From Gp13-AA77 sp035516075 (GTDB taxonomy: Bacteria > Acidobacteriota > Terriglobia > UBA7540), in contig DATJAQ010000121.1 of NCBI GenBank assembly GCA_035516075.1, forward strand, positions 1 through 8,529: a DNA stretch of 8,529 bases. The letters run 5' to 3'. Below the pieces are notes generated by a model. The model was given only the letters and a program-made list of their open reading frames with translations. It was not told the DNA's origin and did no database searches. Shown here piece by piece: positions 1 through 5,892 of the stretch. Each line of letters begins with the position of its first letter. Position 1 is the stretch's first letter. The position numbers and the translations under genes are program-made.

Positions 1-84
1 GTCAATATGCCGTCAGGTTGCTGAATCGAAAGGCGATAGCTGCTAATGGAGGCTCGAAATCAACGCGAAAGTCGGGCAAAAAGG

Positions 85-105
85 AGTCAAAAGTCAGAAG
101 TCAGG
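85..105 (+). repeat. Short heptamer tandem repeat, three AGTCARR units
   Basis: Three contiguous 7-base units, AGTCAAA, AGTCAGA and AGTCAGG, occupy this stretch. Together they resemble the reverse complement of the longer TTTCGAC array about 30 bases downstream. Bases 86-102 match the reverse complement of 231-247 at 14 of 17 positions, so the two arrays can be seen as arms of a large imperfect inverted repeat. Confidence 0.7.
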
Positions 106-135
106 AGCGTGGCACGGCGGACCGAGGCCATAACA

Positions 136-261
136 GTCCGAGCTGCGAATTTCGATTCTCCAGTTTCGAACTTCGAGCGTCCGGTTTCGAATTTCGAGTC
201 TCGACTTTCGACCTTCGACTTTCAACTCTCGACCTTTGACTTTCGACCTTCGAGCTTCGGG
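136..261 (+). repeat. Degenerate heptamer tandem array, consensus TTTCGAC
   Basis: From 150 to 261 the sequence divides without a phase break into sixteen 7-base units of consensus TTTCGAC. Most units differ at one or two positions, for example CTTCGAC, TCTCGAC and TTTCGAA. Two more diverged units (136-142 and 143-149) extend the array leftward to about eighteen copies. Heptameric tandem repeats are known in some bacteria, such as the short tandemly repeated repetitive sequences of cyanobacteria. I infer a repeat of that general kind, possibly dispersed in this genome. It ends about 130 bases before the lipoprotein start, so a role in that gene's upstream region is possible but unproven. Confidence 0.8.
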
Positions 262-394
262 CTCTCTGGCCCGCGCGTTCTGCGCTTCGGGAACCCGCTC
301 GCCGGGACCGGCGGCGCTGCCGCTACGCCCGCACCAAATTCTGCATCATAGCGACTGCTGCTGAAGGGGGTAGTTCAAGTTCAGGAGTAAGGCC

Positions 395-2410
395 ATGAAG
401 AAAGTGCTCGCGGTAGTCCTCGGCCTCGCCGCCTTTCTGCCCGGCTGCGGCGGCAACGGGTCGGGCGGGGTCGTGCCTCCGCCTTTGCCGATTGTCGTGA
501 CCATCACGCCCACCTCAGCCAGCATCCAGACCGGGGCGATGCTGCAATTCATGGACACCGTTCTCAATACGAGCAACACCGCCGTGACCTGGCAGGTGAA
601 CGGCACCACGGGCGGAAGCTCCGCCACGGGAACCATCTCCGCCTCCGGTCTTTACACCGCACCGGCAGCCGTACCGAACCCGGCCAGCGTCACCGTCACG
701 GTGGTCTCGCAAGCGGATAACACGGTCTCGGCCTCGGCCACCGTCACCATCACCCAGGGCACCTCGGTCAATATCTCACCGAGTTCGGCAACGGTCCTGG
801 CGGGAGCCACCCAGCAGTTCACCTCCACGGTAAACGGCCAAAGCGGCGCCGTGACCTGGCAGGTGAACGGCGCTACCGGTGGCAACTCCACCACCGGCAC
901 CATCTCCGCGAGCGGGCTCTATGCGGCGCCGGCCATTCCGCCCTCGGGCCAGGGGGTGACCGTTACGGCCGTCTCCCAGGCCGACCCCACGGTGAGCGCC
1001 TCCGCTACAGTCACCGTCGCGCCGTCCGCCGCCACCCTCAAGGGGCAGTACTCGTTTAGCTTCAGCGGTCAGGACGGTTTCGGCACCCTGATCGAGGCCG
1101 GGAGTTTTACGGCCGACGGCAAGGGCAAGATCTCAAGCGGGATTGAGGACGTTAGCGGCGGCGCGGGCATTTTCACCAACGTTACCTTCACCGGCACGTA
1201 TGCGGTGGGCGAGGACGGCCGAAGTTCCCTCCTGATCACTCCGGACCCCTCAACCGGACTCAACTCCGAAACCTTCGACGCGGTGTTGACTTCGAACGCC
1301 CATGCGCGCCTGGTGCGCTTCGACACGCTGGTAACCGGCGCCGGAAACCTTGACTTGCAGGACACCTCGGCGTTCGCCAATTCGGCCCTCAAGGGGAACT
1401 ACGTGCTGACCCTCGACGGGGTTGACAACCTCGCCTCGCCGCTGTCGGCCATCGCGCTTCTCAATCTGAATGGCCTGGGCAGCGTGACCAGCGGCCAGAT
1501 GGACTCCAACGACAACGGCGGAGTGACCGTGGGGAGCACGTTCACCGGCACCTATGCCGTGGGCTCGAACGGTCACGGCTCGATGACCCTGACGGGGTCC
1601 CTCGGCACTTTCGACTTCATGTTCTTCGTGATCGCGAAGGGCGAGCTCCGCCTGATGTCGGTGGACGGAGCGCCGGTGTGGGCCGGGACCGCTACCGCCC
1701 AGCAGGGCTCGAACTTCACGAAGGCTACCCTGCGCGGCGCGTTCGTATTCGCGGCCTCCGGCGTAAACGCCAACGGCGCTCTGGACGACGCCGGCCAGTT
1801 CGTCTCCACCGGCGCCGGAACCCTCACCACCGGCATCGGCGACGAGAACAACGACGGCGCCACGGCGGCGGGATTCAGATTCACCGGCAGCTACACGGTA
1901 ACGGCCGACGGCCACGGCACCCTCTCGCTCACCAACGCGGTGCCGGCGGGCTCAACGGTTCCGCCGCCCGTCGTCGACTACACCTTTTACCTGCAATCGG
2001 ACTCCCAGGCGATTCTATTGGGCGCGGACCAAACGGCGGCCAACAGTGGAACCCTGCTGGCCCAGACCGGGTCGAAGTTCAGCGCGGCCAGCCTGAAGGG
2101 GCCTTTCGGCTTTACGGTGGACGGCGTGTTCAGCGGCGGGCCGCTCGACAAGCTCGGCCAGTTCACCGCCGACGGGGCGGGCAAGGCTACCGGCACCGAA
2201 GACGTGAACGGAGCGGGCAGCCTCAGTCCCAACCTTGCCCTGACCGCGACCTATACGATGAACTCGGACGGGCGCGGCACCCTGAACGTGACGGCGGGCG
2301 GCAGCACCCGCGTGCTCAACCTCTACCTGGCCTCGCCGGACCAGATGTTCATGATCGGCCTCGACGCCGATCAGGTGGTGCTGGGCCTCGGGGCGAGCCA
2401 GTTCAAGTAG
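395..2410 (+). CDS. Lipoprotein with two Ig-like domains and four C-terminal repeat modules
   Basis: This 671-residue protein is probably an envelope lipoprotein of unknown function. The ATG is preceded by AGGAG (383-387) at a good distance. The N-terminus has two lysines, a hydrophobic stretch and a lipobox LPGC ending at Cys18, so processing by signal peptidase II and lipid attachment are expected. Two Ig-like domains of the bacterial Big type follow (about residues 33-117 and 123-208). They share the motif VTWQVNG and a GTISASGLY strand. After residue 212 come four copies of a module of 114-121 residues, starting near residues 214, 331, 445 and 566. Each opens with L-(K/R)-G and an aromatic strand, continues with a glycine-rich F-x-(A/S)-x-G-x-G segment and, in the first three copies, has an F-T-G-(T/S)-Y strand. 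No catalytic motif is visible, so surface adhesion or a structural role is the simplest guess. Such proteins are common in acidobacteria as far as I know. No obvious terminator follows the TAG. Confidence 0.88.
   Translation: MKKVLAVVLGLAAFLPGCGGNGSGGVVPPPLPIVVTITPTSASIQTGAMLQFMDTVLNTSNTAVTWQVNGTTGGSSATGTISASGLYTAPAAVPNPASVTVTVVSQADNTVSASATVTITQGTSVNISPSSATVLAGATQQFTSTVNGQSGAVTWQVNGATGGNSTTGTISASGLYAAPAIPPSGQGVTVTAVSQADPTVSASATVTVAPSAATLKGQYSFSFSGQDGFGTLIEAGSFTADGKGKISSGIEDVSGGAGIFTNVTFTGTYAVGEDGRSSLLITPDPSTGLNSETFDAVLTSNAHARLVRFDTLVTGAGNLDLQDTSAFANSALKGNYVLTLDGVDNLASPLSAIALLNLNGLGSVTSGQMDSNDNGGVTVGSTFTGTYAVGSNGHGSMTLTGSLGTFDFMFFVIAKGELRLMSVDGAPVWAGTATAQQGSNFTKATLRGAFVFAASGVNANGALDDAGQFVSTGAGTLTTGIGDENNDGATAAGFRFTGSYTVTADGHGTLSLTNAVPAGSTVPPPVVDYTFYLQSDSQAILLGADQTAANSGTLLAQTGSKFSAASLKGPFGFTVDGVFSGGPLDKLGQFTADGAGKATGTEDVNGAGSLSPNLALTATYTMNSDGRGTLNVTAGGSTRVLNLYLASPDQMFMIGLDADQVVLGLGASQFK
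580..871 (+). repeat. Exact 25-bp direct repeat marking duplicated Ig-like domains
   Basis: The same 25 bases occur at 580-604 and 847-871, encoding the VTWQVNG segment in both Ig-like domains of the lipoprotein. The spacing is 267 bases, exactly 89 codons, so the repeat is in frame and equals about one domain length. Neighbouring bases match less well. This points to an intragenic tandem duplication of one Ig domain, or later gene conversion between the two copies. Confidence 0.8.
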
Positions 2411-2540
2411 GAGCCGCCCGCAGGCCCGCCCCGCGCCTGAGAGCTAGTTGTCTAGCCTAGTGTTTGCCGGAGGCGGTGCGGCGGACGAATTTCGAAGTGG
2501 CGGGCCGGGCGCGATTCGTAGTATTTTTGGCACTGCGCCC

Positions 2541-2617
2541 GCGCCTGTAGCTCAGCTGGATAGAGCGCCAGCCTTCGAAGCTGGACGTCGGGGGTTCGAA
2601 TCCCTCCAGGCGCGCCA
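2541..2617 (+). tRNA. tRNA-Arg, anticodon UCG
   Basis: The full cloverleaf can be drawn by hand. The acceptor stem is GCGCCTG (2541-2547) with CAGGCGC (2607-2613). The D arm is GCTC/GAGC. The anticodon stem CCAGC/GCTGG encloses the loop CTTCGAA, giving anticodon TCG at 2575-2577. The variable loop has five bases, and the T arm is GGGGG/CCCTC with one G-U pair around TTCGAAT. The discriminator is G2614 and the CCA end is encoded at 2615-2617. Anticodon UCG reads CGA arginine codons. A20 in the D-loop and C35 agree with known arginine identity elements. A -10-like TAGTAT lies at 2519-2524, but I could not pair it with a good -35. Confidence 0.96.
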
Positions 2618-2778
2618 TCCTCCCTGGGCGCGACGCCGGACCCGGAATCGATGGCGCTACCGAGGCAGGCCGCCCCTGCGTGGCGCACCGCCCATGGGAC
2701 CGAGAGATTCCGCTGCTCCGGACGGATCGAGGGCACAAACCCGTCCTCCGGTTCCACGTACATTGAGAGCGCTTCCCC

Positions 2779-2793
2779 GGCGGAATACCCGCC
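2779..2793 (-). terminator. Weak hairpin downstream of the two-component operon
   Basis: GGCGG and CCGCC form a five-pair stem around a five-base loop, 7 bases past the stop codon of the response regulator on the minus strand. No run of T follows on that strand, so it lacks the hallmark of an intrinsic terminator. It could stabilise the 3' end of the transcript or be chance in GC-rich DNA. Between it and the tRNA end at 2617 I see nothing else. Confidence 0.25.
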
Positions 2794-2799
2794 TGGCGA

Positions 2800-3507
2800 C
2801 TAGGCGACGCGGGGGGCGCGCGAGGGCTCAGGCTGCTCTTCTTCAACCAGCCGGTGGTGGGTGGCGAAGAGCGCAAGCTCCAGGCGGCTGGAAACTCCGA
2901 GCTTGTCGAAGATGTTGGTGAGGTGATGCTTCACGGTCTGCTGGCTGAGGGAGAACTTGGCCGCGATGTCCTTGTTGGTGCAGCCCGCCACCACGACGGC
3001 GACAATTTCGAGCTCGCGCGCCGTGAGTGAGAATCTTGGGGGACGCGCCTGGTCGCCGGGGGCTGGCGTCAGCAGGCGCAGAGCCTGGGCAATGCCGCTG
3101 ACGCTCTCGCACTCCACCCAGTACTCGCCCGCCATCACGCTCCGCACGCTGGTGAGCAGAACCTCGGTGGCGGATTCCTTCAAAACCACTCCGCGGGCCC
3201 CCAGGCGCAGTGCCTCCAGGGCGTCGGCGCGATCGACAAACGCAGTCAGGAGAATGGGCCGCACCGTATCGCACAAGCTGCCCAGGCCGCGCAAGGCCTC
3301 CAGCCCGTTGCGGCGCGGCATCGAAAAATCGAGCAACAGCACGTCGGGCTCGAGCCGCCGCGCCACGTCAACGGCTTCCTCCCCGTCGCCGGCCTCGCCG
3401 ATCACCTCGAATCCGATCTCGGCCTCCAGCAGCTTTCGCAATCCGTCGCGGAAGATGGGATGGTCGTCCGCCAGAATAATCCTCACCTTGGGTTCAGGGG
3501 TTGACAT
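2800..3507 (-). CDS. NarL/FixJ-family response regulator (receiver plus LuxR-type HTH)
   Basis: This 235-residue cytoplasmic transcription regulator is the likely partner of the kinase encoded just upstream. The receiver domain (about residues 8-125) has the acidic pair Asp14-Asp15, phospho-acceptor Asp60 in LLLDFSMP, Thr88 in PILLTAF and Lys110 in VVLKES, so all conserved switch residues are present. After a linker, a LuxR-type helix-turn-helix (about 159-221) carries the typical LTARELEIV start and the recognition segment LSQQTVKHHLTNIFDKLG. The length is usual for the family. I chose the ATG at 3507 because GAGGAA (3517-3522) sits 9 bases upstream. An in-frame TTG at 3546 would add 13 residues but has no visible ribosome-binding site. 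The 80-bp gap after the kinase gene suggests one operon. Its DNA target cannot be read from the protein, but the divergent control region near 5580-5690 is a natural candidate. Confidence 0.93.
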   Translation of the reverse strand: MSTPEPKVRIILADDHPIFRDGLRKLLEAEIGFEVIGEAGDGEEAVDVARRLEPDVLLLDFSMPRRNGLEALRGLGSLCDTVRPILLTAFVDRADALEALRLGARGVVLKESATEVLLTSVRSVMAGEYWVECESVSGIAQALRLLTPAPGDQARPPRFSLTARELEIVAVVVAGCTNKDIAAKFSLSQQTVKHHLTNIFDKLGVSSRLELALFATHHRLVEEEQPEPSRAPRVA

Positions 3508-3587
3508 CGCAAACCGTTCCTCAAACTGCTCGGCAGCCCGTTCCAAGTTGCACCTTCTGCCCGCGCGTCACCTGCCGCGCCGGGCTT

Positions 3588-5390
3588 CTACACGCACGCT
3601 TCCTGCGGGTGCGCGTGAACTTCCACGCAAGCGCCCTGGCCCGGCTCGGAGGCAATCTCCACCTGCGCCCCGATCGCGCGTGCCCGTTCGCGCAGCATGA
3701 CGGGCGCCAGGTGCCGGCGGTCGAGCTCCGCCTGGGACCGCCGCCCCGAGAAGTCAAATCCCTGCCCGTCGTCGGCAATCGCGAGCTTCCATCCGTTGTC
3801 CTCGAGGCCAAAGCGCACCCGCACGCTCCGCGCGCCGCTGTGCTTGCGCACGTTTACCAGGGCTTCCTGGAGGATGCTGGCGATCTCGCGGCAAACGAAG
3901 GATGGCAGCTCGATGTGCGACGACTCGCACACAAAGCTGGCCTGGATGCCGGTGTCGCGCTGGAAGCGAGCCACCAACTCCGACATGGCCGCAACCATCT
4001 GCCTGGGGCTCATCTCCGGTATTCTCAACTGCTCCATCGCCGCCCGGGCGTCCAGGATCTCCTCGTGCAAACGCCGCTGGAGGCGCTCCAGCTCGCCCGC
4101 TACGCCGGGCGCCTGCGGGGCGGTGCGACGGCGAAGGACCGAGAGTTCCATCTCAAGGGCGATCAACGACTGCAACAACCCGTCGTGGAGCTGGCCCGCG
4201 ATGCGCTTCCGCTCGCGTGTGCGAACCCGCGTGCGGATGCGGCGCAACAGATAGGCCTGGTGAATGGAGGGCAGAGCCGCCCAGACGAGCGACTGGAGAA
4301 AACCCAGCTCGGCGTGCGGGCTGATCACCGTCTCGGTATCGAGCGCGAAGAGCCGGCCGGACCACTCATCGGAAATCGCAAAGTTGACCACGTTCGCCGA
4401 GCGGAAAGGCTGTTGCCCGAAGTAGGCGGTGTCGAGCGGAATCTCTCGATCGGGCAACCGGCTGCCCTGGGCGTCAACCACGAGACACCGGTGCAATTGG
4501 TGCGCGCCAACCCGCCGGCCCGGAGTGGTATGCCAACTGTGAGACGGGGCCGCGAAGAAATACCGCTCGTGCTCGGCTAAAGGCAGGGTTGTGAACTGAA
4601 GAGAACTGCCCAGGCCGGCCTCTGCGTTGTGCATGGTCCAGAGATGGGCGTCTCCGGCGTGTTCGTTTCGCACCGCGAGCCGTAGCTCTCCGGCGCCGGT
4701 GGCCAGCCGGATGGCCCGTAAGGCCTGTTCGACGGTCTCCTGCAGACCCGCTGCAGAACCGGCCCTGGTCATCACCCGGCCCACGGCGAGCGCTTGGACC
4801 CGGAAAGACTTCTCGCGTTCGGCGAGGTAGCCGAGAAGCGCCGCCAACAACAGCAGACAGACGGCGTGTCCGATGAACGTGCTCGTGGAGCTGCGCGGCG
4901 CCGGGAGCTGGAGCGTACGGCCCAAAACCCCGAAGGGAATCGCACGGGTCACCCAGACCAAGACGACGACGCACCAAGCCGTGCAGAGGGTCTCGACAAA
5001 GCGCCAGCGGTAGGCTGCCGCCAGAACCGCCAGGAGGTAGATGGCGATGACGGCGCCATTCAGACCTCCGGTCACGAGGCACAAAAGCGTGGGGCAGATC
5101 AGGTCGGTGGCAAGCCCGGCAAGCTGAAGGCCCACACTCGGATAGGGCTCAGCCCGAACGCCGGCGAGGGAGGCGCCGCTCGCGAGGACGTACGTCAGAG
5201 TGATCGCGAAAGTGAACTCGCGATGCGGCGCCGTGGGCACGAAATCGGCATAAACCGCCACGCAGCAGCCGACAGCCAGCGCCAGCCTGGCGCAGGCGAG
5301 GATAGCCTCCCCTTGCCTGCGTTGGTCCGAAACCAACGGTTCACACAGACGATCAACTACTCGCGACAGTCGTAATGCGAGACTGCCCAA
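3588..5390 (-). CDS. Membrane sensor histidine kinase, HDG (HisKA_3) type
   Basis: This 600-residue integral membrane kinase should autophosphorylate and pass the phosphate to the NarL-type regulator encoded 80 bp downstream. About six hydrophobic segments lie at residues 29-48, 58-78, 87-107, 111-127, 131-149 and 172-190. A cytoplasmic region at about 204-374 has a GAF-like look, ending in a strand WSGRLFALD. The dimerisation and phosphotransfer domain has RIAGQLHDGLLQSL with His402 as the phosphorylated residue. The HATPase domain shows an N box, QEALVNVRKH (Asn513), and a G1 box, DDGQGF (540-545). The segment that should be the G2 box reads LAPVMLRERARAIGA, without the glycine usual before M-R-E-R. 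I chose the TTG start because a perfect AAGGAGG (5401-5407) lies 10 bases upstream. An in-frame ATG at 5513 would add 41 residues of no recognisable structure and has a poor ribosome-binding site. The sensed signal is unknown. Confidence 0.9.
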   Translation of the reverse strand: MGSLALRLSRVVDRLCEPLVSDQRRQGEAILACARLALAVGCCVAVYADFVPTAPHREFTFAITLTYVLASGASLAGVRAEPYPSVGLQLAGLATDLICPTLLCLVTGGLNGAVIAIYLLAVLAAAYRWRFVETLCTAWCVVVLVWVTRAIPFGVLGRTLQLPAPRSSTSTFIGHAVCLLLLAALLGYLAEREKSFRVQALAVGRVMTRAGSAAGLQETVEQALRAIRLATGAGELRLAVRNEHAGDAHLWTMHNAEAGLGSSLQFTTLPLAEHERYFFAAPSHSWHTTPGRRVGAHQLHRCLVVDAQGSRLPDREIPLDTAYFGQQPFRSANVVNFAISDEWSGRLFALDTETVISPHAELGFLQSLVWAALPSIHQAYLLRRIRTRVRTRERKRIAGQLHDGLLQSLIALEMELSVLRRRTAPQAPGVAGELERLQRRLHEEILDARAAMEQLRIPEMSPRQMVAAMSELVARFQRDTGIQASFVCESSHIELPSFVCREIASILQEALVNVRKHSGARSVRVRFGLEDNGWKLAIADDGQGFDFSGRRSQAELDRRHLAPVMLRERARAIGAQVEIASEPGQGACVEVHAHPQEACV

Positions 5391-5400
5391 GGTGGTCCCC

Positions 5401-5407
5401 CCTCCTT
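5401..5407 (-). promoter_or_regulatory. Shine-Dalgarno AAGGAGG of the kinase gene
   Basis: On the minus strand this reads AAGGAGG, a full match to the anti-Shine-Dalgarno core, followed by ten bases and then TTG at 5390. It lies inside the alternative longer reading frame that begins at 5513, which makes it the main argument for the shorter kinase. Confidence 0.65.
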
Positions 5408-5580
5408 GGCGGCCCGCCGCGGACCCTTTCGCCAGCCACACGCCATTCGTTCGGGAGGCCTGTAACTGGATGAGCTGCCTAGGGTTGGCTCCCCTGAAAG
5501 GGCGCGCTGGCATCGCCGCGCTCTAGCGGGTTGCCCTGATAAAACCTCAAGTCAGCTTGGCTACCGTCCGAGACCAGCCC

Positions 5581-5609
5581 ATCACACCATCGCGTCAGGG
5601 AGGCGTCAA
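5581..5609 (-). promoter_or_regulatory. Candidate sigma70-type promoter for the kinase-regulator operon
   Basis: Read on the minus strand, TTGACG (5609-5604, 5 of 6 to consensus) is followed by exactly 17 bases and then TGTGAT (5586-5581, 4 of 6). Transcription would start near 5574, giving a leader of roughly 180 bases to the TTG start. A second possibility on the same strand is CTGACA (5638-5633) with TATAGT (5617-5612). Each of those is 5 of 6, but the spacer is only 15 bases. Both are pattern matches only. Confidence 0.35.
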
Positions 5610-5621
5610 GTACTATACTTG
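5607..5621. promoter_or_regulatory. 15-bp palindrome, candidate operator
   Basis: CAAGTA and TACTTG form a perfect inverted repeat around CTA. The site overlaps the last three bases of the candidate minus-strand -35 box and covers the -10 of the alternative minus-strand promoter. A protein bound here could control the kinase operon. Symmetric sites of this size fit a dimeric helix-turn-helix protein, and the NarL-type regulator encoded nearby is one candidate. That link is inference. Confidence 0.35.
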
Positions 5622-5631
5622 CAATCTATCT

Positions 5632-5665
5632 CTGTCAGTATCATATCAATGAGTAGTACCGACAG
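5632..5665. repeat. Imperfect inverted repeat with 9-base arms
   Basis: CTGTCAGTA (5632-5640) and TACCGACAG (5657-5665) are reverse complements at 8 of 9 positions, separated by 16 bases. A smaller inverted repeat, TCAT/ATGA around ATCA, is nested inside (5641-5652). The right arm overlaps the candidate plus-strand -35 box, so it could be a second regulatory site. In AT-rich DNA a chance occurrence cannot be excluded. Confidence 0.3.
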
Positions 5666-5687
5666 TTTTACGTCATAACGATAAGAT
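5659..5687 (+). promoter_or_regulatory. Candidate promoter for the deacetylase gene
   Basis: CCGACA (5659-5664) and TAAGAT (5682-5687) are separated by 17 bases, and each matches the sigma70 consensus at 4 of 6 positions. Transcription would start near 5694 and leave a leader of about 200 bases before the ATG at 5893. The location in the AT-rich core supports it, but the match itself is modest. Confidence 0.28.
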
Positions 5688-5892
5688 AGGTAATACATGA
5701 TATAACAGAGTCAGGCGTGCGGAGAGCCGCGGTCTGGCCGCAATCTGAACGGGCTTGCGTGGGGCATTGCTCGAGGGATTCGGCACAAGGCCCGCCACAG
5801 ACGACAAGGTTGGCCGGTCAACCATGCCTGGCCCTTCAGCAAAGCTGGACGTATCGACGCGGCCTCTGCTATCCTCGGCGCCGGAGGAGCCC

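Larger units (their letters stand above)
1..394. other. Intergenic region with no supported gene
   Basis: I see no convincing gene in this stretch. Two overlapping open frames run through it, but their predicted proteins are low-complexity with a seven-residue period that simply mirrors the heptamer DNA repeats. Neither has a recognisable domain, so I read them as non-coding. The first 80 bases could be the 3' flank of an upstream gene lying outside the window. From about 262 to 380 the sequence is GC-rich and would have to hold the promoter of the lipoprotein gene that starts at 395. I could not find a convincing -35/-10 pair there. Confidence 0.6.
5391..5892. other. Divergent intergenic region with an AT-rich core
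   Basis: This 502-base stretch separates the two divergent genes. Bases 5601-5710 have 39 G or C in 110 (35%), in sharp contrast to the GC-rich flanks. The core holds candidate promoters on both strands and two inverted repeats, listed separately. The part from about 5711 to 5880 is GC-rich again and would be the 5' leader of the deacetylase mRNA. It can be read as an in-frame extension from a TTG at 5755, but that has no signal-peptide logic or good ribosome-binding site. I see no RNA gene or riboswitch that I can name. Confidence 0.7.

Noticed and set aside
85..261. Possible CRISPR array
   Set aside because: The units are 7 bases and contiguous, without spacers of unique sequence, and no cas genes are present.
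285..310. GGGAACC at about 288-294 as an ECF-sigma -35 element for the lipoprotein gene
   Set aside because: No matching -10 element at the right distance could be identified, and such short matches are frequent in GC-rich DNA.
18..351. Two overlapping open frames across the heptamer arrays, one of about 100 residues with repeated S-x-F-x motifs
   Set aside because: The amino-acid periodicity of seven residues is the direct result of translating a 7-base DNA repeat. There is no domain and no supporting ribosome-binding site, and both frames give similar low-complexity products.
1250..1915. Long minus-strand open frame (221 codons) inside the lipoprotein gene
   Set aside because: It lies opposite a gene with a lipobox, a ribosome-binding site and clear repeat domains. 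Its product is arginine/glycine-rich without recognisable motifs, as expected for a shadow frame in GC-rich DNA.
2541..2620. tRNA-Arg as an integration site of a mobile element
   Set aside because: I found no second copy of the tRNA 3' end in the window and no integrase, phage or plasmid gene nearby. The flanking genes look like normal chromosomal genes.
3501..4580. Plus-strand open frame of 359 codons opposite the histidine kinase
   Set aside because: The minus-strand frame contains the complete H, N and G1 boxes of a kinase. The plus-strand product shows no domain and is a GC-rich antisense artefact.
5755..5892. In-frame TTG at 5755 as the start of the deacetylase, adding 46 residues
   Set aside because: The ATG at 5893 has GGAGGAG just upstream and places a normal signal peptide at the very N-terminus. 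The extension would bury it and has no good ribosome-binding site.
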